From positions 1-46,080 of the IMG/VR virus record IMGVR_UViG_3300031772_000059: 46,080 bases of DNA; one strand, 5' to 3'. The translations under genes and the position numbers were made by a program. The DNA is from a virus. Under the pieces are notes generated by a model that saw only the letters and a list, made by a program, of their open reading frames with translations, searched no databases and was not told the DNA's origin. Position 1 is the stretch's first letter, and every line of letters begins with the position of its first letter. Of this stretch, positions 1 through 6,746 are shown in pieces.

Positions 1-148
1 TGTGCAGGACCGTGATCCTGACACGCATCCCAACATCCTTCTGCTTTTTGGCGAGACGATCTTGCTTTTGTTCCCGTGCCATTTGCTTGACAATTGACCT
101 GATACCCTTGATGGCCTCGACAACCTTTGGGTCAATCGCGGTGTGCAT
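1..148 (-). CDS. Partial small basic protein of unknown function
   Basis: The reading frame opens with ATG at 148-146 and runs off the left edge of the window, so only the first 49 residues are seen. The start is well supported: AGGAGG lies about six bases upstream (complement of 154-160). The peptide begins MHTAIDPKVVEAIKG and is rich in Lys, Arg and Gln, with a probable amphipathic helix. It lies downstream of the PTH2-like frame on the same strand, separated by about 80 bases. The family is not recognised. The plus-strand frames over this region are taken to be shadows. Confidence 0.6.
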   Translation of the reverse strand, partial: MHTAIDPKVVEAIKGIRSIVKQMAREQKQDRLAKKQKDVGMRVRITVLH

Positions 149-230
149 CGTATGCCTCCTCACTCATTGCCAGTCTTCGCGACAATTGGTTCTGATAGGA
201 GGTGGCCCGCGAGGCATCTACGTAAACATG

Positions 231-545
231 CTACTCCCTCCAAAGATGGTATCTTGAGAATTGGCGTCTATCATCAACCGGCTCAGTGCATAATGCTGTC
301 GCCTGGTCGCCTATGTCGGGTTCACGGAATAGGATGCATTTAACACCGCCAGCTTCAATACGCTCATGCTCTGATAGAAGCTTATGTTCGTCAGGGACTT
401 CACATACGATAAGATAGTTGATATTGGACTTGTCGTGTTGAAGATTGATACCAGCTTCGTGTGCGGCGTGCGCCGCCTGAACGATTTGTTGGCAGGTAGG
501 TAGATCCTTGCGAACCAGAACGTAGTTGTACTTAATCTAGGACAT
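231..545 (-). CDS. PTH2-like peptidyl-tRNA hydrolase frame with an amber codon at position 3
   Basis: Read from 545 the frame is ATG TCC TAG ATT AAG, then about 100 open codons ending at TAG (233-231). The conceptual product contains YNYVLVRKDL followed by QQIVQAAHAAHEAG and a later NYLIVCEVPDE. This is the pattern of PTH2-type peptidyl-tRNA hydrolases, which release peptides from stalled peptidyl-tRNA. AAGGAGG sits five bases before the ATG, the ideal place, yet codon 3 is TAG, and no other ATG, GTG or TTG occurs early in the frame. The same TAG is the stop codon of the upstream zinc-ribbon gene, which is in the same frame. Options are a nonsense mutation (for example CAG to TAG), readthrough, or initiation at ATT. 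Family assignment is fairly firm; expression is uncertain. Confidence 0.55.
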
Positions 546-914
546 TGCACCCTCCTTCCTCTTACGCCTTTTTAAATACGTTTGTGTGTCAGATACCCAT
601 TTTTGGAATAACTCTCTTGTGTGCTCGATGTATCGCCTATGTCCACAAACTACATGCGCATATTTGGTTCTAGCGCTTAAGCACTTATCGCAAATTGCTA
701 TTTCCATGTGAAGGCGATCGTCTATCGGGTCCCACATCCCGCTTGCATAATTGCCATTAGATGAAAATACAATGGCGCGGCCAATTTCCTGAAAGTATCC
801 ACCATTGATCATCTTGGATGTCTTTGATACCTTATTGCCGCAAACCAAGCAGTGGTATTGCAACTTCCCAACATTTTTGGAACAATTCGAATTTTTCATA
901 ATTTTATTTACCAT
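537..914 (-). CDS. Zinc-ribbon protein, unknown function
   Basis: A 125-aa protein with two Cys pairs, CLVCG near residue 23 and CDKC near residue 76, spaced as in a split zinc ribbon. The tail is strongly basic (KRRKRK). The start ATG overlaps the stop of the preceding gene (ATGGTAA), suggesting translational coupling. It ends at the TAG that also interrupts the PTH2-like frame, and readthrough of that codon would fuse the two proteins. It belongs to a run of small Cys-rich genes at this end of the window. Function unknown; nucleic-acid or protein binding is only a guess from the ribbon. Confidence 0.7.
   Translation of the reverse strand: MVNKIMKNSNCSKNVGKLQYHCLVCGNKVSKTSKMINGGYFQEIGRAIVFSSNGNYASGMWDPIDDRLHMEIAICDKCLSARTKYAHVVCGHRRYIEHTRELFQKWVSDTQTYLKRRKRKEGAMS
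571..579 (-). promoter_or_regulatory. Candidate late promoter box GTATTTAAA
   Basis: On the minus strand GTATTTAAA lies about 25 bases before the AAGGAGG and ATG of the PTH2-like frame, inside the 3' end of the zinc-ribbon gene. The same nonamer occurs just upstream of the genes that start at 5953, 11009 and 30187. It resembles the T4 late box TATAAATA, and a gp55-like sigma factor is encoded in the window. No start-site data, so this is an inference from recurrence and position. Confidence 0.35.
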
Positions 915-1111
915 TGATCATCAAAATCTTTATTATATTGAATTATCCATCTTGTATTACATGTCGGACATTTAAATGCAACGCCATATGTCTTATCGGT
1001 GTTATATTTCTTCTCCTCTTCATTAGTCAATTTATCACGAATTACTTCTACACCACAACCGCATACTATTATTTTAGTATCTCTTTGCATTGCAATGTAT
1101 TTTTGAGTCAT
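908..1111 (-). CDS. Small zinc-ribbon protein, unknown function
   Basis: A 67-aa protein with a CGCG motif near residue 18 and CPTC near residue 49, consistent with one four-cysteine zinc ribbon. Between them is a charged stretch (NEEEKKYNTD). Its start overlaps the stop of the upstream gene (ATGA at 1108-1111), and its stop overlaps the next start, so it sits in a translationally coupled chain of three Cys-rich genes. The family is not recognised. A regulatory or nucleic-acid-binding role is possible but not shown. Confidence 0.7.
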   Translation of the reverse strand: MTQKYIAMQRDTKIIVCGCGVEVIRDKLTNEEEKKYNTDKTYGVAFKCPTCNTRWIIQYNKDFDDQW

Positions 1112-1293
1112 CGGAAGGGCATTTCGTCAATAGTCTTATGTACGCAATCACTACATCGTCGTTCATTTTTAGACCAATCTTTCCGTAGACTTCTGCCAAA
1201 TAGCGAACAATACCTTGGGTAACGATGGGTGCACCCAACGCCACAATACTTGAAATCTTGCTGATTAACTTTGATGTCTGATGTGTTTGACAT
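1108..1293 (-). CDS. Small Cys-rich protein, unknown function
   Basis: A 61-aa protein with six cysteines, including a CGVGC motif near residue 17, a lone Cys near 29 and CSDC near 47, plus a His in the first cluster. This suggests one or two metal sites. It starts two bases after the preceding stop (TAA, then ACATG) and its TGA overlaps the next ATG. No family is recognised. It is the first of three consecutive Cys-rich mini-proteins. Confidence 0.65.
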   Translation of the reverse strand: MSNTSDIKVNQQDFKYCGVGCTHRYPRYCSLFGRSLRKDWSKNERRCSDCVHKTIDEMPFR

Positions 1294-1295
1294 GT

Positions 1296-1505
1296 TTACT
1301 CCGGTTTAGCCAATCTTTTGGCTAATGATGGGAACTTCTCAGCTAATTCTTCTAATTTATCAAATTCTAAAGTGGCTATTACGTCCCAACAACCCATCTC
1401 GGCAGCAACCATAACATCCTGATACAACCTTCGATCTAGACGCAATTGAGCAATTCGTTTAAATAGATCTTGGGTCAGCAAGTATTTTTGCGACAATTGG
1501 GTCAT
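1296..1505 (-). CDS. Small protein with the shared C-terminal LAxxxPxxAKxLAxP motif
   Basis: A 69-aa, mostly helical protein ending LEELAEKFPSLAKRLAKPE. This tail matches the ends of three other small proteins in the window (1459-1713, 4325-4624 and 6420-6716), so the four form a paralogous set or share a short linear motif. It overlaps the upstream gene by 47 bases in another frame, and both ends carry the motif. No catalytic signature is visible and the function is unknown. Confidence 0.6.
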   Translation of the reverse strand: MTQLSQKYLLTQDLFKRIAQLRLDRRLYQDVMVAAEMGCWDVIATLEFDKLEELAEKFPSLAKRLAKPE

Positions 1506-1713
1506 TACCAGCCATCCATTCTAATAATTCAAACCCGCCGAAATTACCATGTGGGTGTCCACAATCCTCAACTTCGAAGTATTCACCGTGTCTCCATATA
1601 ACATAAGAGTGGCCGGTGGTCTCAAATTCCCATCTACTCCGAATTCTAGTTAATGCTTCAATTGCATTAAGAAATTTGATAGTATAATCAGACTTATCGA
1701 TGGGAATATTCAT
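1459..1713 (-). CDS. Small protein of the C-terminal-motif family
   Basis: The chosen start is the ATG at 1713 (MNIPIDKSDY), which overlaps the stop of the thymidylate synthase gene in an ATGA junction; a longer version from 1743 lies inside that gene. The product of 84 residues has a central segment (GHSYVIWRHGEYFEVEDCG) that looks like paired beta strands, and ends FELLEWMAGNDPIVAKILAD. The tail aligns with those at 1296, 4325 and 6420. The compact fold plus helical tail is shared with the 4325 and 6420 proteins. Function unknown. Confidence 0.65.
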   Translation of the reverse strand: MNIPIDKSDYTIKFLNAIEALTRIRSRWEFETTGHSYVIWRHGEYFEVEDCGHPHGNFGGFELLEWMAGNDPIVAKILADPRSI

Positions 1714-3119
1714 TTTAACTTGCCTATCTGATGCCCAATCCATAACGCATGCCCGATGTCAGATACTAATCTACGATTGGTAATTTCCCTCAACACATAT
1801 TCTGGGGCACCAGCTATATGCATAACTTCAAGCCCATCTGGATCAAGAAGTTTTGCTGTGACGCGCTCGTCATCAGCTCGATCAATGATCCATTGCCCTT
1901 TTTCGTCCCACCATGCTGTAGGTTTCCGATAGGTATTAATTATGTCTTTGGCGCCATCCCAGCAATCTTCATAAATATGTGCAGACTGTGAGACAATAAC
2001 TAAATCACCCAGCTCGATTTGTTTATTGTCCATAATTTCGCCACGCTCAGCGAGGATGGTTCCCCTAACATATTCTTGCAGGTTCCTGAGGGCATAAGCG
2101 TTCTCAGGCCAACCATAGAACATATCGTTTGATCTAATCGTTGCCGTCAGATTCAAACGCCTATCCAACACTCTAAACCATAAATGGTTTAAACATGGGC
2201 TTGATTTTGTGCTGTCGCTTGCATCCCAAAGTGATATTACTGCAGAGCGCGATTCTATGTCCTTAGCCAATTTCTTAATGACTTTCGTAACCTGATCAAC
2301 CCCGAATGCCTGACGCATTAGGTTACCATACGTATAAGACACGTCAGCAACCTTCTCACCAGACATAAACCTTTTGACATATTGATTAAGGTGATTGGCG
2401 TCAAATGGTAGGCATGGATGCACAAATTCTGGAATGATTCCATTTTCTTCCGTGATAACAACTATTAGATCGATAAGCTCTAGAGTATCTTGGTCATAAT
2501 GGGTATGTACACGCTTACCAAACGTCATTATTTGATATAGAAGCTCAGCATATCCATCGGCAATTGTCTTAGCCCTGATGGTATGAGCACAATATGGCCC
2601 CGGTAATCTATCTGGATTTTGAACTGGTGGTGGGTATATTTTCCGAAATTCAAAGATTACCGGAGTGATTTGACTTTTCTCAAATCTCGAGTTGATTTCA
2701 GCAATCGCCCCTTTGTCATCGGTTGCGCAATATAGTTTAACATTATTTCGAATAAATTCTATTTGTTCTACTGGGATATCTGATCCTATGTGAATTTTAG
2801 TTCCTTCAACGATAATTCCATCATTATTAATTATCTTAGCCCCACCAAAGAATCTGGTGAGATCATCAAATGCACCAGAAAGATCTTTACCATATGCGAC
2901 GATGTGCTTAATCCACGGACTGGCAAGCAGATTCCTTATCATCATATCAACGCCACGCTGCGATGTATAGAGATTGCCTATTAATGCTATCTTATCCATA
3001 ACCACAAGTAATTCGTCTCTGGTACGCTCTCGAGTGGTCCATTTTGAGCATACAGCAATGTTAGACTCTTGATTGCCAATTATAAACTGGTTCTTCAAAA
3101 ACGGTGGCCAATTGTCCAT
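1710..3119 (-). CDS. thyA-like: Thymidylate synthase, archaeal/cyanobacterial type with N-terminal DUF4346-like domain
   Basis: The start is placed at MDNWPPF (3119), where GGGGAGG lies five bases upstream; an in-frame ATG at 3173 is inside the previous gene. The product is 469 aa. Residues 1-150 (VAVCSKWT-like start, ALIGNLYTSQRG, HIVAYGKDLSG) resemble the DUF4346/MtrA-like domain attached to some thymidylate synthases. Residues 290-390 carry the synthase core: probable catalytic Cys309 in SSPCLNHLW, the phosphate-site RSND at 329-332, ENAYAL with Asn340, and SAHIYEDCW. The enzyme would methylate dUMP to dTMP using a folate. A pyrimidine hydroxymethylase making modified DNA bases is a real alternative, because these share the fold. 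The family match is strong and the exact substrate is not settled. Confidence 0.85.
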   Translation of the reverse strand: MDNWPPFLKNQFIIGNQESNIAVCSKWTTRERTRDELLVVMDKIALIGNLYTSQRGVDMMIRNLLASPWIKHIVAYGKDLSGAFDDLTRFFGGAKIINNDGIIVEGTKIHIGSDIPVEQIEFIRNNVKLYCATDDKGAIAEINSRFEKSQITPVIFEFRKIYPPPVQNPDRLPGPYCAHTIRAKTIADGYAELLYQIMTFGKRVHTHYDQDTLELIDLIVVITEENGIIPEFVHPCLPFDANHLNQYVKRFMSGEKVADVSYTYGNLMRQAFGVDQVTKVIKKLAKDIESRSAVISLWDASDSTKSSPCLNHLWFRVLDRRLNLTATIRSNDMFYGWPENAYALRNLQEYVRGTILAERGEIMDNKQIELGDLVIVSQSAHIYEDCWDGAKDIINTYRKPTAWWDEKGQWIIDRADDERVTAKLLDPDGLEVMHIAGAPEYVLREITNRRLVSDIGHALWIGHQIGKLK

Positions 3120-3120
3120 A

Positions 3121-4035
3121 TTATCCTCCCCAGCTGTGGATAACTGGCGTTCGTTTAATATCTTGCCAACCAATTATCCCTCTAGAAGAACATTTGCGGC
3201 ACTCTACGCGGAACGAATTAAGTGTCAGATACAGTGAGGCATCTTGCCACCATTGTTTGCCACAATTACATTGAAGTCTCACATTGATCCCATTGGGGTG
3301 GTGGGCATAACCGATGGCTTTTACTAGATGTGCATCCCTAATCATATTGTCGATTGCTTGCCTGACCTCGTCAATTACTGTACATTTTACAAAATTTTCC
3401 GGGGCGTATAATCGTTTCCTCCTGTCGCCAATCGTAAATTTCTCATACTTGCCACGACCAGAACTGAGTCGTATCTCACCAGTAGAGTCATAATATATTA
3501 TTGTTGGCACTATGCCAAACTCAGATGCTTTATCAAGGTTAATTACGGTTGGGTCATTGACAAAGAGTCCGTGGCTCATCACGATCAGTTCATCATAAGT
3601 GTACTTCATCGACCCCGTTATTGCAAACGCATGTATTCTAACAATACCACCTCCTAAAATTATTAGGTCTGGTGAGAGAATATCATTCCCATGTGAGTCT
3701 AAGAATTTTATACTCATTGACTCTTTCCATGTCTTGGTTATAATGCCATCGATAGAGTTTATTATAATCTCTTCGATTTCACGTCCATATTCTTTTCGAT
3801 TCCTAACCACCATATTCTTGAGTGCTATAGATCTAGCATTAGCCCATTCCATAAACTTTCTGAGCTCTGGATAATTGCTAAAGATGTTTCTTGCATTCTC
3901 TCCGTTGACTTTAAGTTTAACAAACATAGATATGTTACCAGTAGGTATCCTTCGACTATCCTCAATAACCTCGTGATTTTTTCGACAATCACTAACATGT
4001 ACTTCGGATGGCTTTCCTTTGACTTCCGTGGCCAT
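3121..4035 (-). CDS. Protein with C-terminal zinc ribbon, unknown function
   Basis: A 304-aa protein. The middle is a mixed alpha/beta region with LDSHGNDILSPDLIILGGGI and no recognised catalytic signature. Near the end are CNCGKQWW and, about 25 residues on, CRKC, giving a treble-clef or ribbon-type metal site. It ends at a TAA two bases before the thymidylate synthase ATG, and its last codons provide that gene's ribosome-binding site (GGGGAGG), so the two are probably co-translated. A link to nucleotide metabolism is suggested only by this neighbour. Not recognised. Confidence 0.7.
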   Translation of the reverse strand: MATEVKGKPSEVHVSDCRKNHEVIEDSRRIPTGNISMFVKLKVNGENARNIFSNYPELRKFMEWANARSIALKNMVVRNRKEYGREIEEIIINSIDGIITKTWKESMSIKFLDSHGNDILSPDLIILGGGIVRIHAFAITGSMKYTYDELIVMSHGLFVNDPTVINLDKASEFGIVPTIIYYDSTGEIRLSSGRGKYEKFTIGDRRKRLYAPENFVKCTVIDEVRQAIDNMIRDAHLVKAIGYAHHPNGINVRLQCNCGKQWWQDASLYLTLNSFRVECRKCSSRGIIGWQDIKRTPVIHSWGG

Positions 4036-4044
4036 TTAAGACTT

Positions 4045-4284
4045 TTACATGTCTTCTAAGGCTCTCTGGGCCTCTATGGCCCTTCTCGCGGCTTCACAAG
4101 CAGTCTTGGCTTCAGAACCATGAATAATCTCATTGTCAAAGATCCACTGTTCACCGCAGGTATCACATAAAAGCATCTCCTTTGGGGCTATCCAACATAT
4201 TCTACTGTGCTCAGGAATGCTACGACCACATTTATCGCATATTATGGTGCTTGGGATGGTTAACCATTTGTGTGGTTCTAACAT
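4045..4284 (-). CDS. Small zinc-ribbon protein, unknown function
   Basis: A 79-aa protein with CDKCGR near residue 16 and CDTCGE near residue 40, a standard four-Cys ribbon, followed by an Ala/Glu-rich helix (EAARRAIEAQRALEDM). It lies ten bases upstream of the 304-aa zinc-ribbon gene on the same strand. The ribbon-plus-helix arrangement is common among small phage proteins, but this one is not assigned to a family. Confidence 0.7.
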   Translation of the reverse strand: MLEPHKWLTIPSTIICDKCGRSIPEHSRICWIAPKEMLLCDTCGEQWIFDNEIIHGSEAKTACEAARRAIEAQRALEDM

Positions 4285-4324
4285 GTTTCCTCACCACTGT
4301 GAAACAAAGTATGCTGTCTAGGCG

Positions 4325-4624
4325 TTAGTCAATCATTGGTTCGGCTAATCTTTTCGCAATATCTGGGTATTCTTTGGCAACGCCCTCTAGCAGTTCAAAC
4401 CCGCTTTCGTAGTAGTTCACCTTTTGAAATTGTTTGTAGAGATAGAACCATATACAAGTCACATCTTGTTTCTTATAGTATAGTCTTAAATCAACGTCAT
4501 CTCCATTTGGTGAATTACTAGCATTCGGTACGGACCACTCAATATACCACGGATTATCAATCGTCCTCTTCGCGATCCTATCTAAAATATCGAAAGTGAT
4601 ATCGCTCATTTTAGTTTTGGGCAA
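4325..4624 (-). CDS. Small protein of the C-terminal-motif family
   Basis: A 99-aa protein. It opens with an amphipathic helix (ITFDILDRIAKRTID), continues with a beta-rich stretch (DDVDLRLYYKKQDVTCIWFY) and ends FELLEGVAKEYPDIAKRLAE. The tail matches the proteins ending near 1296, 1459 and 6420, and the order helix, strands, tail is also that of the 6420 protein. It overlaps the end of the preceding gene by 19 bases. Function unknown; the repetition of this design within a few kilobases points to local duplication and divergence. Confidence 0.65.
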   Translation of the reverse strand: MPKTKMSDITFDILDRIAKRTIDNPWYIEWSVPNASNSPNGDDVDLRLYYKKQDVTCIWFYLYKQFQKVNYYESGFELLEGVAKEYPDIAKRLAEPMID

Positions 4625-4923
4625 CGTGCAGAACAGTGTCTACCACTAAATTTCATACAAGTCCTAACATGCGATTTAATTTTGCCAAATGAATCGGGAT
4701 CACATAGATCGAACGATTCGCATTTACGATCCTCTCCTGGTGGCCTAAATATAACAGTTGAACCCTCGAATATAGCATTGATGCTATATCGACACGCTGT
4801 CTTTTCAATTAACACTATATCTTTAATATGATTATTGCAATTAGGCTCAACAAGTGATTTTATGTTATAGGCATTATACCCAGCTTCTTTCATTAGCTCA
4901 ACAAATATTTCGGCAGTTTCCAT
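4606..4923 (-). CDS. Small Cys-rich protein, unknown function
   Basis: A 105-aa protein beginning METAEIFVELMKEAG, with eight or so Cys residues concentrated in the last 40 positions (KCESFDLCDPD, then TCMKFSGRHCSARCPK). The Cys/His pattern suggests a metal-bound knuckle, but it is not a standard ribbon. The start overlaps the upstream stop (TGATGG), indicating coupling. Family not recognised. Confidence 0.6.
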   Translation of the reverse strand: METAEIFVELMKEAGYNAYNIKSLVEPNCNNHIKDIVLIEKTACRYSINAIFEGSTVIFRPPGEDRKCESFDLCDPDSFGKIKSHVRTCMKFSGRHCSARCPKLK

Positions 4924-5342
4924 CAGCTTCTTCTAAATGGATAACCATTGTTTAGTTCATCATTACCGCATACTAGCGTCTCGCATGGAAATTGCTTGCA
5001 ATCAAACGGAAATGGGCATGCACATCTTCTATCGCCCCAGTATGGACTGATCTCAGTATTCTTCTCCATTATTTTAGTCATTGTTGCTACTAAATCAGGA
5101 TATCTATCTGAGAATAAATGGAATATTCTTTCCAACTCAATCGGCTGAATATGTTCCCTCCTTGGATCCTTTGGTTGTTCATTCGGGTCAAACGGATTTT
5201 CTCCCGCTAATTTCCTTTTAAGTAGTATTCTGAATATTCCATATAACTCAGTCTCATCCACCATTTTACATGAATGAATGATTTCACTTGTCTTACCGCG
5301 CCGATCGATCTTCTTCCAGTCTTTATCTTTATTCTCTGGCAT
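4923..5342 (-). CDS. Unknown protein with C-terminal Cys cluster
   Basis: The start is taken at the ATG at 5342, preceded by GAGG with a five-base gap; a TTG at 5360 gives a longer frame with poorer signals. The product is 139 aa, charged at the N-terminus (MPENKDKDWKKIDRRGK), helical in the middle, with CACPFPFDCKQFPC near residue 112 and a further Cys, a plausible metal site. It overlaps the next gene start (TGATGG). No recognised family or function. Confidence 0.6.
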   Translation of the reverse strand: MPENKDKDWKKIDRRGKTSEIIHSCKMVDETELYGIFRILLKRKLAGENPFDPNEQPKDPRREHIQPIELERIFHLFSDRYPDLVATMTKIMEKNTEISPYWGDRRCACPFPFDCKQFPCETLVCGNDELNNGYPFRRS

Positions 5343-5394
5343 AATTACCTCATGAATCAATTCTATTCAAATATTCTCTGCTTCTTCGATGTCG

Positions 5395-5652
5395 TTATCG
5401 TGCATTTAATTCCGGCATTTCGCTACTTTGGCCTTCATAGTGGACCCACGCTCCTCGCAAAGCATTGACAATTCTATCGCGGCGATAACGCGCTGGCATT
5501 TTGCCTTTCTTGAATCGCTTGACGTCCTGGATGGAGACATTGAGGTACTCGGCAACCATAGCATCGGTCATCTTGCCATCGCAAGATAAGTATAGACCAT
5601 TAATCTTCTTTTTGAATTCGTCTGGCGCCATTGGTTTAACTCGGCCTGGCAA
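5395..5652 (-). CDS. Small helix-turn-helix protein
   Basis: An 85-aa frame from a TTG at 5652; an ATG seven codons later (5631) is an alternative and neither has a strong ribosome-binding site. The central part, TDAMVAEYLNVSIQDVKRFK, followed by a basic RYRRDR segment, reads as a helix-turn-helix in which a small residue and a Val-Ser-turn separate the two helices. It could be a DNA-binding regulator of the small-gene block. The first codons overlap the 15-codon motif remnant at 5636-5683. Confidence is moderate for the gene and lower for its role. Confidence 0.55.
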   Translation of the reverse strand: MPGRVKPMAPDEFKKKINGLYLSCDGKMTDAMVAEYLNVSIQDVKRFKKGKMPARYRRDRIVNALRGAWVHYEGQSSEMPELNAR

Positions 5653-5683
5653 ATTTCTCAGCTATCTTGGGATCTTCTGCCAT
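5636..5683 (-). other. Fifteen-codon remnant of the shared C-terminal motif
   Basis: The frame ATG GCA GAA to TAA encodes MAEDPKIAEKFARPS. It is in phase with the 5693-5953 gene, three codons after that gene's TGA, so readthrough would give VELE, stop, APWMAEDPKIAEKFARP. This resembles the FELLEWMAGNDPIVAKILADP tail of the 1459-1713 protein. It may be a leftover of a longer ancestral gene, a readthrough extension, or a chance match. Confidence 0.3.
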
Positions 5684-5692
5684 CCATGGCGC

Positions 5693-5953
5693 TCACTCCA
5701 ACTCAACATCTTCGTCGCATACTTTATTCGGAAGGTTGCTTCCGTACTCTTGCATCTTCTTAAACATCTTCTCGGTAATTGGAAATTGATCGGACTTCAT
5801 TTTATCAAGAAGATTGGCCAAATCAGCGATTTCGTCTGTCAGAATCGATGGATATAGACAACCTACCATCTGTCCAATAAGCTCTCTACGTATAACGATC
5901 TCCTCTTGCAATTCCACCGCCGATAGCCCTAGCCATTCAGATCTTGTCTTCAT
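5693..5953 (-). CDS. Small helical protein, unknown function
   Basis: An 86-aa acidic, helix-rich protein (MKTRSEWLGLSAVELQEEI). No ribosome-binding site precedes the ATG. Instead the candidate late box GTATTTAAA ends four bases before it, so if the box is used the mRNA would be nearly leaderless, as for the helicase gene at 30187. It ends at TGA, beyond which the same frame carries the shared tail motif. It is divergent from the 5998 plus-strand gene, with 44 bases between the two start codons. Function unknown. Confidence 0.6.
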   Translation of the reverse strand: MKTRSEWLGLSAVELQEEIVIRRELIGQMVGCLYPSILTDEIADLANLLDKMKSDQFPITEKMFKKMQEYGSNLPNKVCDEDVELE

Positions 5954-5957
5954 GTTA

Positions 5958-5966
5958 TTTAAATAC
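5958..5966 (-). promoter_or_regulatory. Candidate late promoter box GTATTTAAA between divergent genes
   Basis: The core is near-palindromic (TTATTTAAATACTC on the plus strand), so it could serve both directions. Toward the minus strand it ends four bases before the 5953 ATG; toward the plus strand it lies about 30 bases before the 5998 gene. The adjoining AAATACTCAAAAATACA (5961-5977) recurs exactly at 9881-9897, in front of a plus-strand frame. Confidence 0.35.
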
Positions 5967-5997
5967 TCAAAAATACATATATGAATCAGAGGGTGCG

Positions 5998-6423
5998 ATG
6001 AAACTCAGCGAATTATCTGATGACTTACAATTTAGCCGCAAGGTGTTTGGTCATATAATTAGACAAATATTTAGTGGTGTCTACGTTAAAATAGAAAACG
6101 ATTATTCAGCATTGCCAATATTCAGAGCGAAGTTGTTGGCGGCATGCGCGAAAAAGGGCGAACGTGATGTATTAATGGCTTTTAAGATGTCTGGGCAAAA
6201 TTTCTCAGTTGAAATATATAGCGATTTCCAATTGGGTTTTGATGGTCTAATCATTAATGATAACGTGGCAAATCCAAATATAATTACAGACATACAGACC
6301 AAAATTGCCGACCATTATAAAAATAATATCAAACCAAGAATAGTAAGATTGGTAGATGGGCCGATTAAGGATAAAAATGCCGAGGGGTGGCACGCTATTG
6401 ACATTTTCGCTAGATGGGTTTAA
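5998..6423 (+). CDS. Unknown plus-strand protein
   Basis: A 141-aa protein starting MKLSELSDDLQFSRK at the ATG at 5998, chosen because GAGGG lies upstream; the longer TTG-started frame from 5944 runs back into the divergent gene. It has alternating helix and strand character (FSVEIYSDFQLGFDGLIIND), no Cys cluster and no recognised motif. It converges on the 6420-6716 gene, with the two stop codons overlapping by four bases. Unlike its minus-strand neighbours it is read alone, behind the repeated AT-rich element at 5961. Confidence 0.6.
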   Translation: MKLSELSDDLQFSRKVFGHIIRQIFSGVYVKIENDYSALPIFRAKLLAACAKKGERDVLMAFKMSGQNFSVEIYSDFQLGFDGLIINDNVANPNIITDIQTKIADHYKNNIKPRIVRLVDGPIKDKNAEGWHAIDIFARWV

Positions 6424-6716
6424 TCTGGTATGCATAAGAGTTTCTTAACTCTTGGAATATTCTCCGCCAAAAATTCAAGCATTTCATACGGCCCAAAATG
6501 GTATGCATCTACTTTCCCATGACTATATTTGTGAACTGAGAAGATTTCATCACAACGACGCCACCGGTCATTATAGACATCAATACTACAGCCATCATAT
6601 TTCCATTCTATTGGATCTGGGATGATTCCAGTCTTTTCATCTGGATCTGGAGTCAATAAATGGCTGGCTGTACTATTTAAGATACCAATGGCGTATTCGT
6701 AATCGTTCATATCCAT
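6420..6716 (-). CDS. Small protein of the C-terminal-motif family
   Basis: A 98-aa protein starting MDMNDYEYAIGIL; a second ATG two codons on is equally possible and neither has a clear ribosome-binding site. An N-terminal helix is followed by a strand-rich middle (DGCSIDVYNDRWRRC) and the tail YEMLEFLAENIPRVKKLL. This is the most divergent copy of the shared tail, but the spacing of the hydrophobic and Pro positions is kept. It is divergent from the GroES-like gene, with 30 bases between start codons. Function unknown. Confidence 0.6.
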   Translation of the reverse strand: MDMNDYEYAIGILNSTASHLLTPDPDEKTGIIPDPIEWKYDGCSIDVYNDRWRRCDEIFSVHKYSHGKVDAYHFGPYEMLEFLAENIPRVKKLLCIPD

Positions 6717-6746
6717 ACGTATATAATCATTTATGAGGAGACACCA

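Noticed and set aside
149-230. Tiny frame starting ATG TTT ACG TAG ATG after a GGAGGG, between the PTH2-like frame and the first gene.
   Set aside because: Only about 17 codons after the amber, no conserved pattern; too short to support as a gene.
311-550. 79-aa frame MQCPRLSTTTFWF on the minus strand.
   Set aside because: It overlaps the PTH2-like frame, which has a clear family pattern; the 79-aa frame does not.
6722-6727. TATAAT before the GroES-like gene as a sigma70 promoter.
   Set aside because: No acceptable -35 element at 16-18 bases, and the start would fall on the ribosome site.
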